Source of the DNA: Kocuria marina
Lineage (GTDB): Bacteria; Actinomycetota; Actinomycetes; Actinomycetales; Micrococcaceae
NCBI GenBank assembly: GCA_014652975.1
Contig: BMZV01000001.1
Location: 682,001-746,000 of the forward strand
Direction of reading: 5' to 3'
DNA: 64,000 nt
The notes under the pieces were generated by a model that ran no database searches, was not told the DNA's origin, and saw only the letters and a list, made by a program, of their open reading frames with translations. The position numbers and the translations under genes were made by a program. Shown here piece by piece: positions 44,001 through 52,930 of this stretch; position 1 is the first letter of the stretch, and the number at the start of each line of letters is the position of its first letter.

Positions 44001-44887
44001 AGCTGGGTATCGATCCCACCAAGACCGACACCAAGCTGACCTACCAGGTGACCACCTTTTCCGGGAGCATCGACGGCCCCGTGGACCGCACGGGCGTGAT
44101 CGAGTACAGCCCGGCCACCCCGAAGATCTCCTTCCGCGGGGAACAGATCAACACGTCGCTGTTCACCGACCTGCCCGGTAAGAAGCTGACCGCGCACCGC
44201 GGTTCGGAGAGCGCCAAGGGCGAGGCCCTGTTCCTGCACCTGCACAACGCCGCCGGGGACCTCTCCGGTATCCGCGCGGGTCAGGACGGCGCCAAGGCCG
44301 AGGTCAAGACCTTCCAGTCCGCGGCGAAGGCCCCCGAGACCCAGAACCCGATGTTCAAGGACGTTCCCAAGAACCACGTGTTCTACTCGGAGATCTCCTG
44401 GCTGGCCAACAAGGGCATCACCCGCGGTTGGCCGGACGGGACGTTCCGCCCCGCCCAGGCCGTGAACCGTGACCAGATGGCCGCGTTCCTCTACCGGATG
44501 GCCGGCTCGCCCCAGTACACCCCTCCCACCAAGTCCCCCTTCAAGGACGTGCCCACCAGCCACGTCTTCTACAAGGAGATCGCCTGGATGAGCGAGCAGG
44601 GCATCACCAAGGGGTGGCCGGACGGGACCTTCCGCCCCACCCAGCAGATCAACCGCGACCAGATGGCCGCGTTCTTTTACCGGATGGCGGGATCCCCGGC
44701 GTACACCGCTCCGAAGGCCTCCCCCTTCAAGGACGTGCCCACCAACCGCGTCTTCTACAAGGAGATCGCCTGGATGAACGGGCAGAACATCGCCCGTGGT
44801 TGGTCGGACGGGACCTTCCGCCCCTACGAGCCCGTGAGGCGCGATCAGATGGCGGCGTTCCTCTTCCGCTACGACCAGCAGAAGTAG
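41027..44887 (+). CDS. Secreted subtilisin-like peptidase with C-terminal SLH repeats
   Basis: A 1286-residue exported S8 protease. The signal peptide spans about residues 1-36 (LTTALGLALALGTALPASA). An inhibitor-like propeptide follows, then the catalytic Asp in VAIIDSGIDYTHADFGG, His in GGHGTHVAGTTAGYG and Ser in GTSMATPHVAGIAAL. A protease-associated domain (residues about 425-560) is inserted before the Ser motif. Fn3-like and other beta domains follow. Three S-layer-homology repeats end the protein (residues about 1105-1286), each with FKDVP, FYxEIxW, GWPDGTFRP (GWSDGTFRP in the third) and RDQMAAF. SLH repeats usually anchor proteins to pyruvylated wall polymers. ATG at 41027 with AAAGGA. 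Facing pyruvyl-transferase gene. Confidence 0.93.
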   Translation: MNHETRAGRGRAAKACLTTALGLALALGTALPASAVDITPAPKTDDHNTQNPDRLIGSDLKDAEGQVAVFVQLQGPSAFEATQPEGVRSGSQDPVQAAARVRAIRQSVESMGSTLASASGSDLLYTTSNALRGVALKGDAAQLRELSKRSDVVKISKIVPAYRNNAGSVLDTNTLNAWTQTGQTGKGVKVAIIDSGIDYTHADFGGPGTVDAYKKAKASNDLPGKDSGLYDSKKFLGGYDLAGDAYDAQIPTSVPRPDNNPLDCEAGGHGTHVAGTTAGYGVGADGKTYKGDFTKLTQEQIGKMRIGPGTAPEAQLIGLRVFGCEGSTNLVLDALDRSLDPNMDGDFSDKADIINMSLGSDFGPADDPQNDLIDALSRQGILSVIAAGNAGDAHEISGSPGSARSALTVANSQGSTAAQDKAEGLSPDSAQGELTGSYSGSFNYSDAKPEQLQGDVVVGPQDNRFGCTPFSQDFGGKWVMLDWEDKAGFPCGSKVRFDNVQAAGGKGVVLESDYSVDPTSIAGNAGVPGLLMSKESIAKIKPAAQAGGARVKLAPEWIGAARAQTGQKDQVNDSTSRGQHGSNGVIKPDVAAPGTNIGSAGVAAGNGVSVKTGTSMATPHVAGIAALVQQKHQNYNPQMIKAAIMNSAVHDVHAANGATSAVDRVGSGRVDALRAVNQDVLVYDKANPALISSTFGVTEIKNGKETFSRELVVDNTSGAAHTYQVRFDASTDVPGVSFSTPGSVSVAKGGKATVKVTATVDRAQLAKTHDPSEAVTQLGFARQFLASESGRLVLTENGQDLRVPMSIAPKPAADMRVDNATLDRWDKNGTSAVALAGTGLDQGGWQSALGAFELGAKSGRLDSTKLAGGNSQFADLQYVGASSNLPQLKAEKKDVSKDGMINFGVSSWGNASTIKPDVSTEIAIDTTGNGRPDYIAALGRTDGLDYPVVNLYGYVNGELTVIDSQPLNGSWGDVDTNTFDTNAMVMPVSAAKLGIDPTKTDTKLTYQVTTFSGSIDGPVDRTGVIEYSPATPKISFRGEQINTSLFTDLPGKKLTAHRGSESAKGEALFLHLHNAAGDLSGIRAGQDGAKAEVKTFQSAAKAPETQNPMFKDVPKNHVFYSEISWLANKGITRGWPDGTFRPAQAVNRDQMAAFLYRMAGSPQYTPPTKSPFKDVPTSHVFYKEIAWMSEQGITKGWPDGTFRPTQQINRDQMAAFFYRMAGSPAYTAPKASPFKDVPTNRVFYKEIAWMNGQNIARGWSDGTFRPYEPVRRDQMAAFLFRYDQQK

Positions 44888-44930
44888 TCGCTCCCAGCGG
44901 GGTTCACCACATCGGTTGATCCTCCGCAAC

Positions 44931-44979
44931 GGCGAGGGCCCCGTGGCAGCCACAGTGTGGGTGTCACGGGGCCCTCGCC
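44931..44979. terminator. Bidirectional terminator after the subtilase
   Basis: GGCGAGGGCCCCGTG (44931-44945) pairs perfectly with CACGGGGCCCTCGCC (44965-44979). It lies between convergent genes. Confidence 0.85.
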
Positions 44980-45002
44980 GTGTCCGGGTCAGGCCTTTTG
45001 CC

Positions 45003-46181
45003 CTACCGGCCGTAGAGCTGCTTCGCCTCGTCCCGCTTGGCACGCACCGCCTCGGCGAAGCCCGCGGGCGCCGTCAGTTCTTCCAGGGCCACAGGCTCCG
45101 AGGTCTGCCCGGCATGGACCAGCGACCAGTTGGAGCCGACCTCGATCACGGACTGGTGCTTGACGTCGTAGTACCCGGGTTTGCCGCTGAGCGCGACACC
45201 CCTGGCCCCGTGCAGCGCCGCGACCAGGTGGTGGTGGAAACGGGTGGTCAGCCACACCTGGTGCGGCCCGAACGTGAAATCCCCGTCCCATGCGGCCTGG
45301 AACGGGATGAACCCGTCCGGGGCCACGAGATCCCGCAGCCGGTCGAAGCCCTCATGATCGTCCCCGGGGATGGCCTCGAGGTAGCGCACGGATTCCCGGG
45401 GTAGGTCCCACCGCCGCAATTGCGCCCCGGCGAAGTCCAGCATCCGTTCGAAGGACCCCTCCGCCAGGGTGTCCGACTGCACGCACACCACCACCTCGCT
45501 CGGGGCGTCCGTACCTTCGGTGCGAGCGGACGACCCATCCCCCTTGTGCCCGGCCAGGAGCCCGAGGGCCCGTGCGTGGCGGGCGTCCTCCGCGAGGAGG
45601 AAAGCGTCGTCGAACCCCATGGGCACTCCGGCGGCCTGGGCGCTGGGGCGGTCTCGCACGCTGAGGTGGTCCAGGTCCGTGAGCGGGTCCCCCGCGAAGG
45701 GCATCAGCCCCTGACCCGTGGCGAACAACCGCGCTCCCGAGACCTCCCGGACCGCGCGCATCGCCTCGACGATGTGCAGGTTCGCGGCCCAGTCCCGGTG
45801 CAGCACCCCGCCGCCCAGCAGGTGCACGGTGCTCGCTTCGCGCAGGGCGAGCAATCCCGCGTCGTACTTCGGGGACCCCAGATCCTCGATCAGGCTGCGC
45901 ATCGAGCGCCCCGAGCCGTGTTCCACGTCGTGCAGAGCGCGGAAGACCGTATTGACCACATGCAGTCGTGGATGGATGCCGCGCAGCAGGGCGGTGACGG
46001 TCCCCGGTTCGCGGACGTCCAGCCACACGTCCGTGGTGGGTGCCACCTTGGCCAGGTAGTTGACCCAGGTGGCCGCAATCAGCTCGTCCCCGAAATTCGG
46101 GTAGCCCGCCCACGAGATCAGGTAGATCGGGGGCTTGCGAGCGGGAGGGACCCGTCGATGGTCCTTCAGAAGATTGCGCAT
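45003..46181 (-). CDS. Polysaccharide pyruvyl transferase-family protein
   Basis: A 392-residue protein of the CsaB/WcaK-type pyruvyl transferase family, which moves pyruvate from phosphoenolpyruvate onto sugars of wall polymers or exopolysaccharides. The N-terminal SWAGYPNFGDELIAATWVNYL matches the family's G-N-x-G-D-E motif. HLLGGGVLHRDWAANLHIVEAM and DHLSVRDRPSAQAAG are further blocks, and TTRFHHHLVAALHGARGVALSGKPGYYDVKHQ is the conserved C-terminal site with the RFH motif. Convergent with the SLH protease gene; a CsaB-like role in making its wall ligand is an attractive inference. Start ATG at 46181. Confidence 0.82.
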   Translation of the reverse strand: MRNLLKDHRRVPPARKPPIYLISWAGYPNFGDELIAATWVNYLAKVAPTTDVWLDVREPGTVTALLRGIHPRLHVVNTVFRALHDVEHGSGRSMRSLIEDLGSPKYDAGLLALREASTVHLLGGGVLHRDWAANLHIVEAMRAVREVSGARLFATGQGLMPFAGDPLTDLDHLSVRDRPSAQAAGVPMGFDDAFLLAEDARHARALGLLAGHKGDGSSARTEGTDAPSEVVVCVQSDTLAEGSFERMLDFAGAQLRRWDLPRESVRYLEAIPGDDHEGFDRLRDLVAPDGFIPFQAAWDGDFTFGPHQVWLTTRFHHHLVAALHGARGVALSGKPGYYDVKHQSVIEVGSNWSLVHAGQTSEPVALEELTAPAGFAEAVRAKRDEAKQLYGR

Positions 46182-46387
46182 GGATGCAGGGTACCCACAG
46201 GTCGATCCCAGGATTTAGGGGTTGCACGGTGTCCCCATCGGCGGGGCCGTTGTCGGCTCGGCGAATCACCGCGCCGAACACATCGGCCGCGGCAGCCCCA
46301 GAGTAGCCCCATCCGGTCCCGTCTGCCGCGCGCAGGATGACGGACGGCCACCACCGGTGCCCGTGCGGACGGGTAATGTTCTCTCCC

Positions 46388-47881
46388 ATGAATGCACCCC
46401 GCCCACCCCATGACGGTCCCACCGGCGCACGCGGTTCGGCCAGCGTGATCCACGGGGGATCCCGCGAGCACTCGCCGCACGCGCCGTCGCAACCGCCACA
46501 GGGGAGTTACCTCAAGCCACGCCACCTGGTGATGATGGCGCTCGGCTCGGCCATCGGCACCGGCCTGTTCGTGGGGACGGGCGCGGCGATCCAGACCGCC
46601 GGGCCCGCCGTATTGATTTCCTACCTCGTGGCGTGTCTGCTGCTCGTGCTCGTGATGCGCGCGCTGGGCGAGATGGCCGCCGCGGATCCGTCCTCCGGCG
46701 CGTTCTCGACCTACGCGGGCAAGGCCATGGGACCCACGATCGGTCGCGCCCTCGGGTGGTTGTGGTGGGCCCAGATCGTGGTGGTCGTGGCCGCGGAGGC
46801 CACCGCCGCCGCGCAGCTCGTGACCGAGATGTGGCCCTCGCTGCCCCAATGGTTGTGGGCGTTGATCTTCATGGCCGTGTTCACGGTCATCAACCTGGTG
46901 CGCGTGGGCACGTTGGGTGAGACGGAGTTTTGGTTCGCGCTGCTCAAGGTCGCCGCGGTCGTGGCGTTCCTGGTCGTGGGTGTGCTGTTGCTGATCGGTG
47001 TGCTGCCCGCTCCGAGCCCGGGGCTGTCCAACCTCACGGAGCACGGCGGGTTCATGCCCAACGGCATCACGGGGGTTGCGGCCGCACTGCTGGTGGTCGT
47101 CTTCGCGTTCGGCGGCACCGAGCTCGTGACTATCGCCGCCGCCGAGACGGAGGACCCGCAGACCAACGTGGCCCGCGCGATCCGCACCATCCTGATCCGC
47201 ATCCTGATCTTCTACGTGGGCTCCGTGACCGTCATGGTGCTGGTGCTGCCGTGGAACAATGAGGGCCTCTCCTCCAGCCCGTTCGTCGCGGTCCTCACGG
47301 AGGTGGGGATCCCCGGTGCGAACGTCCTGATGAACATCGTCATCATCCTGGCGCTGCTGTCCGCGCTCAACGCGAACGTGTATGGCAGTTCGCGCATGCT
47401 CTACTCCCTCGCGCGCCGGGGATCCGCACCGCGTGGGCTCGCGGCCACCTCCTCGCGCGGGGTTCCCCGCCTCGCCGTCACGATCTCGGTGCTCTTCGGC
47501 TTCATCGCCGTGGTGCTCAACTACCTGTGGCCCGAGACGGTGCTCAACGTCATGCTCAACGTGATTGGCTCCACGTGCCTGGTGGTCTGGGCCCTGGCGC
47601 TGATCTCCCAGATCATCCTGCGCAAGCGCGCCGACCGCGCCGGGGTGTCCTCGCCGCTGAAGATGTGGGCCTTCCCGTGGCTGTCCTACTTCGCCCTGGC
47701 CCTGTTGGCCGCGATCATCATCCTGGGCCTCCTGGACACCGCCGTGCGGTTCCAGCTCATCGCCACGTTCATCCTGGTGTGCCTGATCGCGCTCGCGTGC
47801 AAGGTCTTCACGAGTTCACGCGTCCGCCCCGAGGAAACCTCCTCCGCCGGCGAGGCCGACGACGTCGTACCCCGGTTCTGA
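46388..47881 (+). CDS. APC-family amino acid permease
   Basis: A 497-residue twelve-helix permease. The first helix PRHLVMMALGSAIGTGLFVGTG and the loop AFGGTELVTIAAAETEDPQ are APC consensus, and ALNANVYGSSRMLYSLARRGSAP is the later conserved stretch. It resembles the GabP/AnsP/ProY branch. Its C terminus is convergent with alanine dehydrogenase 30 bp away, which might hint at alanine or a related substrate, but the genes do not share a transcript. ATG at 46388 after a CTCTCCC sequence, without an obvious ribosome-binding site. Confidence 0.85.
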   Translation: MNAPRPPHDGPTGARGSASVIHGGSREHSPHAPSQPPQGSYLKPRHLVMMALGSAIGTGLFVGTGAAIQTAGPAVLISYLVACLLLVLVMRALGEMAAADPSSGAFSTYAGKAMGPTIGRALGWLWWAQIVVVVAAEATAAAQLVTEMWPSLPQWLWALIFMAVFTVINLVRVGTLGETEFWFALLKVAAVVAFLVVGVLLLIGVLPAPSPGLSNLTEHGGFMPNGITGVAAALLVVVFAFGGTELVTIAAAETEDPQTNVARAIRTILIRILIFYVGSVTVMVLVLPWNNEGLSSSPFVAVLTEVGIPGANVLMNIVIILALLSALNANVYGSSRMLYSLARRGSAPRGLAATSSRGVPRLAVTISVLFGFIAVVLNYLWPETVLNVMLNVIGSTCLVVWALALISQIILRKRADRAGVSSPLKMWAFPWLSYFALALLAAIIILGLLDTAVRFQLIATFILVCLIALACKVFTSSRVRPEETSSAGEADDVVPRF

Positions 47882-47910
47882 CCCGGCTCCAGGGCGCGCC
47901 GTCGGCGTCC

Positions 47911-48999
47911 TCAGCTCGCCGCGGGTAGGTCGGGGAAGGCCGCGGCCACGCCCGGTGAGTGCAGTTGCCCGGCACGGGTCGAGAGCCCGGCGGCCAGAGC
48001 GGCGTCGTTCTCCAGGGCGGAGTCCACACCGCGCGCCAACGCCATGACGTACGGGGACGTCGCGTGCGTGAGCGACTGGGTGGCCGTGACGGGCACGGCG
48101 CCGGGCAGGTTCGCCACGCAGTAGTGGCGAATGCCGTCCACGGCATAGACCGGGTCGTCGTACGTGGTGGGCCGGGTGGTCTCGAAGCACCCGCCCTGGT
48201 CCACGGCCACGTCCACGAGCAGCGCATGGGGCTTCACGATCGACAGGTGCTCCCGGCGCACGAGCTTGGGGGCGGAGGCGCCCGGGACCAGGACGGAACC
48301 CACGACCACGTCCGCGCGCGGCAGTTCCTCATCCAGGCGGTGGGTGTCGCTCATCAGGACCCGGGCGTGGGGGAACAGCGCGTCCAGTTGTCGCAAGCGA
48401 TCGCCGTTAGCCTCGAGGATCGTGACGTCCGCGCCGGCCCCCACCGCTGCGCGGGCCGCGTGTTCACCCACGGTGCCACCACCGATCACCAGCACGGTGG
48501 CCGGAACAACGCCGGGCACCCGACCCAGGAGGATCCCGGGGCCGCCCGCGTGGTGCTGGAGGTGGTGTGCGGCGTTGGCGATCGCCAGGCGGCCCGCGAT
48601 CTCGGACATCGGGCGCAACAGGGGCAGCGTGCGTCCCACCCGAACGGTCTCATAGGCGATCCCCGTGGTGCCCCTGTCCAGCAGTGCTTCCGTCAGCGAA
48701 CGGCTCGCGGCCAGGTGGAGGTACGTGAACAGCGTGAGGTCCGGGCGCAGGAAGTCGTACTCGGAGGCGATCGGCTCCTTGACCTTCACCAGCAGCTCGG
48801 CCTGCGCCCATGCGTCCTCCTGGGACGTGATCCGCGCTCCCGCCGCGCGGTAGGACTCGTCCGAGAAACCCGCGCCCTCCCCCGCGTGCTCCGCGACGAA
48901 CACCTCGTGGCCTTCGGCAACCAGTGCGGTGACCATGGTGGGGGTGAGGCCCACGCGGGCCTCTTCCGGTTTGATCTCACGGGGTACGGAGATTCTCAT
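47911..48999 (-). CDS. ald: Alanine dehydrogenase
   Basis: NAD-dependent interconversion of alanine with pyruvate and ammonia; 362 residues, normal for the family. MRISVPREIKPEEARVGLTP is the typical start, VKVKEPIASEY contains the catalytic Lys, YLHLAAS the His region, VLVIGGGTVGEHAARAAVG the nucleotide-binding fold and VDVAVDQGGCFETTRPTTY the C-terminal signature. The gene follows DUF3151 on the same strand, separated by a hairpin at 49132-49162, so it is probably transcribed from its own promoter. Confidence 0.95.
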   Translation of the reverse strand: MRISVPREIKPEEARVGLTPTMVTALVAEGHEVFVAEHAGEGAGFSDESYRAAGARITSQEDAWAQAELLVKVKEPIASEYDFLRPDLTLFTYLHLAASRSLTEALLDRGTTGIAYETVRVGRTLPLLRPMSEIAGRLAIANAAHHLQHHAGGPGILLGRVPGVVPATVLVIGGGTVGEHAARAAVGAGADVTILEANGDRLRQLDALFPHARVLMSDTHRLDEELPRADVVVGSVLVPGASAPKLVRREHLSIVKPHALLVDVAVDQGGCFETTRPTTYDDPVYAVDGIRHYCVANLPGAVPVTATQSLTHATSPYVMALARGVDSALENDAALAAGLSTRAGQLHSPGVAAAFPDLPAAS

Positions 49000-49131
49000 G
49001 ACGGCGCGCTCCTCTCATGGGGCACGCGTACCCGAGGAGGTGTGCTCGGGTCTGACGATGGGCCCCGGCTGTCCTTCCATTGTGCCCCGCGTCACCCGCA
49101 CCCGCACAGGGGGCCGGGGCGAATATGACCA

Positions 49132-49162
49132 GGTCGCCCGGTCCGTTCAGGACCGGGCGACC
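49132..49162. terminator. Terminator between DUF3151 gene and ald
   Basis: GGTCGCCCGGTCC (49132-49144) pairs perfectly with GGACCGGGCGACC (49150-49162) around a 5-base loop. Confidence 0.8.
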
Positions 49163-49187
49163 GGTTCATCGTCGCAGCCGGACGGGG

Positions 49188-49610
49188 TCAGCGGCGAGCG
49201 ATCTGCTCCGCCGCCTCCGGGTCCGAATCGTGGAGGAACTTCTCGATCCGGGCGGCCTCATCCATCTCGCCGATCTGCGCGGCGGCCTGGCCCAACGCTG
49301 CCAGCGCCCGTAGGAACCCGCGGTTGGGTTCGTGGGAGTACGGCACCGCGCCGTGCCCCTTCCATCCATGGCCGCGCAGCGAGTCCAACCCGCGGTGGTA
49401 GCCCACCCGGGCGTAGGCGTACCCCTCCAGAGTGCGGCCGTCCGCGAGCGCCTCCTCCGCGAGCATCGCCCACGGCAACTGCTCCTTGGGGAAGGCCGCC
49501 GCGAGGTCCTCGGCCACGTCACCCGCGTCGAGGCGGGCCGTCAGCTCGGGGTTCTCGTCCAGATAGGTGGGAGCCGGTTCGTCCAGCAGATTCTTGCCGA
49601 GCAGTGCCAC
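49188..49610 (-). CDS. DUF3151 family protein
   Basis: A 140-residue soluble protein conserved in actinobacteria. NLLDEPAPTYLDENPELTARLDAG begins it, and PWAMLAEEALADGRTLEGYAYARVGYHRGLD, GWKGHGAVPYSHEPNRGFLRAL are the family's conserved blocks; the helical pattern resembles TPR-like repeats. The GTG start at 49610 has AAGGAA upstream. In many actinobacteria this gene sits near purA or fbaA, and here both are within 10 kb. Function unknown. Confidence 0.87.
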   Translation of the reverse strand: MALLGKNLLDEPAPTYLDENPELTARLDAGDVAEDLAAAFPKEQLPWAMLAEEALADGRTLEGYAYARVGYHRGLDSLRGHGWKGHGAVPYSHEPNRGFLRALAALGQAAAQIGEMDEAARIEKFLHDSDPEAAEQIARR

Positions 49611-49721
49611 GGTGGGTTCCTTTCCACGCCGAGTTCAAGGGTTCGTAGCCACTCTACGCAGCGTGCACGACGCCGCTCCACGCCGTTCGCGCACGACGTC
49701 ACCGAGCGCCGTCGAAGCGGC

Positions 49722-51356
49722 TCAGTGCGTAATCATGATGCCCACTCCCGGGCCCAACGGCAGTCCGAGGAAGTAGAAGACCATGAGAATGAGAACCCAC
49801 ACCACCCAGAAGGGGACTACGAACGGAATCATCCTGGCCATCACCGTCCCCAGCCCGGCAGAGGGTTCGTACTTACGGAGCATGGCGAGCAGCACGACCA
49901 TGTAGGGGTTGAGAGGGGTCATCACCTGCGTCGCCGAGTCACCCACGCGGAACGCGGCCTGGATGAAGGCGGGCTCGAATCCCAGAATGCCGAACATCGG
50001 CACGAAGACTGCGGCCATCAGAGTCCACATGGAGGATCCCGAAATGATGAACAGGTTCAGGATCGAACACAGAATGATGAACCCGATGATCACGGGGAAG
50101 CCGGTGACACCTGCGTTTTCCAGACCCGATGCGCCGGTGACCGCGATCCAGGAACCGATCCCGGACCAGTTGAACAGCGCGATGAACTGCCCCAGGATGA
50201 ACGCCAGGACCAGGAAGGACGTCATGTCCTTGAGGGCTGCTCCCATCATCACCGGGACGTCCTTGAATCCCCGAACGGTTCCCGCAATCCGGCCGTAGAC
50301 GTAACCGCTCACGGAGAAGAACACGAAGATGATGAAGACGATGGACGCCAGCAGCGGTGATTTGGGGAGGAAGTTCCCGTCTTCGTTGCGCCATGGTGAA
50401 CTCGGCAAGAGTGTGAAGACGGTCAGTGCGACACCGATCAGCACGAACGTCACACATGCCCACAGAAGTGCCTTTTTCTCCCTAGGGGACAATCCGGCCT
50501 CGACCTGGGGTTCCCGGGATTCCGCAACGGTTTGCTCGTCCCCCACGACGCGCATGGCGCGGGTGTCGGTCATGAGCTGACCCGTCTCCGGGTTGACCTC
50601 GTCCTTGGACACCCCTGCTCGCATGACTCGCGGTTCCACCACCTTGTCGATGACGAACCCCGCCACGCAGGAGAGTACGACCGCCGCGACGATGTTGAAG
50701 TAGTAGTTGGACAGCGGGTTGGCCTCGGTGGCGTGATTCGCGAGCGCGGGCACGGTAGGGATCACGGCGTTGGTAATGCCCGCGAACAGGGCATCGAGCG
50801 ACGTCGGGAAGATATTGGTGGAGTAACCAGCACCGGCCGACGCGAAGCCGCCGAGCAGACCTGCCACCGGGTGACGGCCGGCTGCTTTGAACGCGAGGGC
50901 GGCCAGGGGCGGAATCACCACGAACGCAGAATCGGCCATGATCGACCCCACCACGCCCACGAAACCCACGGTGTACGGCAGCAACCAGCGCGGGGCTCCA
51001 CCGATCGTGAATCGGATGGCTGCGGCCAAGAACCCGGACTTCTCCGCGATCCCGATCGCCAGCAGAATGGTGGCCACGGTGACCAACGGCGGGAACCCGA
51101 TGTAGTTCTCACCCAGGGTCGTGGTGAACCACGCGAGACCTTCCCCGGTGAACAGACCCTTGATCGCCAGGGGTTCATCCTTCCCCGGTACGTGTACGAC
51201 CACGTTGCCCCAGGCCATGGCGGTGGACACGACCGCCGTGATGAGGAACAGGATGGTGAACAGGGCGAAGGGCTCGGGCAGCTTGTTGCCCACCCGCTCG
51301 ATACCGGTGAGGAGTCTGTCTCCCACATTCGATCTCTTGGTCGCGGTGGCGGTCAT
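49722..51356 (-). CDS. AbgT-family transporter
   Basis: A 544-residue integral membrane protein of the AbgT family (p-aminobenzoyl-glutamate uptake in E. coli; some members export sulfonamides). LPEPFALFTILFLITAVVS, GSIMADSAFVVIPPLAALAF, SAGAGYSTNIFPTSLDALFAG and VGDSATQVMTPLNPYMVVLLAML are the signature segments, the last two being helical hairpins in known structures. ATG at 51356. It lies 60 bp downstream of an M20 peptidase gene on the same strand, the AbgB-AbgT type of arrangement, so import and cleavage of folate breakdown products is likely. Confidence 0.9.
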   Translation of the reverse strand: MTATATKRSNVGDRLLTGIERVGNKLPEPFALFTILFLITAVVSTAMAWGNVVVHVPGKDEPLAIKGLFTGEGLAWFTTTLGENYIGFPPLVTVATILLAIGIAEKSGFLAAAIRFTIGGAPRWLLPYTVGFVGVVGSIMADSAFVVIPPLAALAFKAAGRHPVAGLLGGFASAGAGYSTNIFPTSLDALFAGITNAVIPTVPALANHATEANPLSNYYFNIVAAVVLSCVAGFVIDKVVEPRVMRAGVSKDEVNPETGQLMTDTRAMRVVGDEQTVAESREPQVEAGLSPREKKALLWACVTFVLIGVALTVFTLLPSSPWRNEDGNFLPKSPLLASIVFIIFVFFSVSGYVYGRIAGTVRGFKDVPVMMGAALKDMTSFLVLAFILGQFIALFNWSGIGSWIAVTGASGLENAGVTGFPVIIGFIILCSILNLFIISGSSMWTLMAAVFVPMFGILGFEPAFIQAAFRVGDSATQVMTPLNPYMVVLLAMLRKYEPSAGLGTVMARMIPFVVPFWVVWVLILMVFYFLGLPLGPGVGIMITH

Positions 51357-51415
51357 GTGTACTCCATCGAGGTCAGTGGTCGAAAAATGTCGATGCGTGG
51401 CCCGCCGGCTCCGGT

Positions 51416-52810
51416 TCAGTCGAAATAGCTCTCCACGGCAATGCCGCCCCCGCCGGCGTGGAAGTCATCACGGACGTGTTGAGCCAGTGCATCATCGACC
51501 AGATAGTCGAGAGCCACCGCTGCCAGTCCGTAGGCGCCGTCGACACCCGCAGCTTCTGCCTGCGGGGTAGCTGCAGCAGCCGCGAAATCCCGGGTGTGCA
51601 GGCCCATGTCCTGGTCCGTGATGCTGATCAACGGGTGAATACCGGGAATCCGATAGCTGACGTTGCCGAAGTCCGTGGACGCAGCCAGCACCTCGGACAC
51701 CGTGCCCGCCGGGTAAGGATCGCGCCCGCGGCGTCGCTGAGCGAGGACCCACCGATCGGAGAGGGGCGAATTGCCCAGCACGGGAAGGGTGGCGGGGGAC
51801 GAATCCCAATCGATCTCGACATCCACCCCGGCCATCAGCGCGGCACCCTGGAGAACCTCGGTCACCCGTTGAGACAAGGCCTTCAGGGTCGCAGGGCGCT
51901 GGGAACGGACGTACAGCTGCAGGGTGGCGGCCTCGGTGATGATGTTGGGGCGTTCTCCGCCCTCGGGTAGTACGGCATGGATCCGATCGGTGGGCGGGGT
52001 CTGCTGTCTCAGCAGGCCCAGCCCCTGGTAGGCGAGCACCGCGGCGTCGAGAGCGTTGCGTCCCATGAACGGGTGCGACGACGCGTGAGCTGCCGCACCG
52101 CGATAGTGCACCGTGCACTGACGGCGACCGAGCCACACCTGGTCCACGAGATCCGCGATGTAGGAGTGCACCATGACCGCGGCGTCGATACCCTCCAGTG
52201 CACCTGCTCTGGCCATGATCTCTTTGCCACCTTCACCCTCCTCTGCGGGCGTTCCCAGGTAAACCACGCGGCCGGAAAACGCGGAGGGTGTGCCCCGGAT
52301 GAGCTCGACGAGTGCCACGAACGCACCCAGGCCGGTCACGGCGATCACATTGTGTCCGCAGCCGTGGCCGATACCGGGCAGGGCGTCGTACTCCGACATG
52401 ATCGCGATGGTGCGGTGACACGCCGGGTCGAAGTCCTCGGAGGTCACCTCAGCGCGAATGGCGGTGTCCAGACCGAAAGCGGGGTTCTCCGCGGGAATGT
52501 CATGGTCCGCCAGATGATTGACGATCAGCTTGACCGCACGATGTTCCTGGAATGCCGTTTCGGGGTTCTCATGCAGTTCGTGCAGTACGTGACCGAGGGC
52601 CGTGGTCTGGCCCTCGATCGAGGATTCGAGACGCTCATGCAGCTCATCCGCTGCGCCGTCGTGGCTGGCCAAGTGATGTTTCAGCTCGTTCTTACGACGT
52701 TCCGTATCCTGCTCGAGCTGTTCGAGGTAGGCCCGGGAGGGCTCGGAATTGACCGTCAGGTGGTGGCGGTCGCGGTCTGGGTTTTCTTCCTGCGAGTGGC
52801 TCGTTCCCAT
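51416..52810 (-). CDS. M20-family amidohydrolase (AbgB-like)
   Basis: A 464-residue zinc amidohydrolase. IGHGCGHNVIAVTGLG and TPAEEGEGGKEIMARAG carry metal ligands and catalytic Glu, and YRGAAAHASSHPFMGRNALDA is the dimerisation-domain motif. The N-terminal 45 residues are charged and variable. ATG at 52810. Together with the downstream AbgT gene this suggests hydrolysis of p-aminobenzoyl-glutamate or a similar N-acyl amino acid; an aminoacylase role is an alternative. Confidence 0.88.
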   Translation of the reverse strand: MGTSHSQEENPDRDRHHLTVNSEPSRAYLEQLEQDTERRKNELKHHLASHDGAADELHERLESSIEGQTTALGHVLHELHENPETAFQEHRAVKLIVNHLADHDIPAENPAFGLDTAIRAEVTSEDFDPACHRTIAIMSEYDALPGIGHGCGHNVIAVTGLGAFVALVELIRGTPSAFSGRVVYLGTPAEEGEGGKEIMARAGALEGIDAAVMVHSYIADLVDQVWLGRRQCTVHYRGAAAHASSHPFMGRNALDAAVLAYQGLGLLRQQTPPTDRIHAVLPEGGERPNIITEAATLQLYVRSQRPATLKALSQRVTEVLQGAALMAGVDVEIDWDSSPATLPVLGNSPLSDRWVLAQRRRGRDPYPAGTVSEVLAASTDFGNVSYRIPGIHPLISITDQDMGLHTRDFAAAAATPQAEAAGVDGAYGLAAVALDYLVDDALAQHVRDDFHAGGGGIAVESYFD

Positions 52811-52883
52811 ACTTGGGGAGCGTAACAAGTGATTCGAATCACCCCGGTGAGCGACCCTGTAGTGTTGCGGCCCGAGACACGAC

Positions 52884-52913
52884 GGTGCCCCGCACCACGG
52901 GGTACGGGGCACC
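52884..52913. terminator. Terminator after fbaA
   Basis: GGTGCCCCG (52884-52892) pairs with CGGGGCACC (52905-52913), just past the fbaA stop codon. Confidence 0.75.
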
Positions 52914-52930
52914 GGAGGAGCACGGGGAAC

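Noticed and set aside
42683-45043. 786-codon open frame on the minus strand opposite the subtilase gene
   Set aside because: It mirrors the codon positions of the subtilase, is full of Gly/Arg/His/Val runs with no recognisable motif, and has no ribosome-binding site. It is an antisense artefact of high GC.
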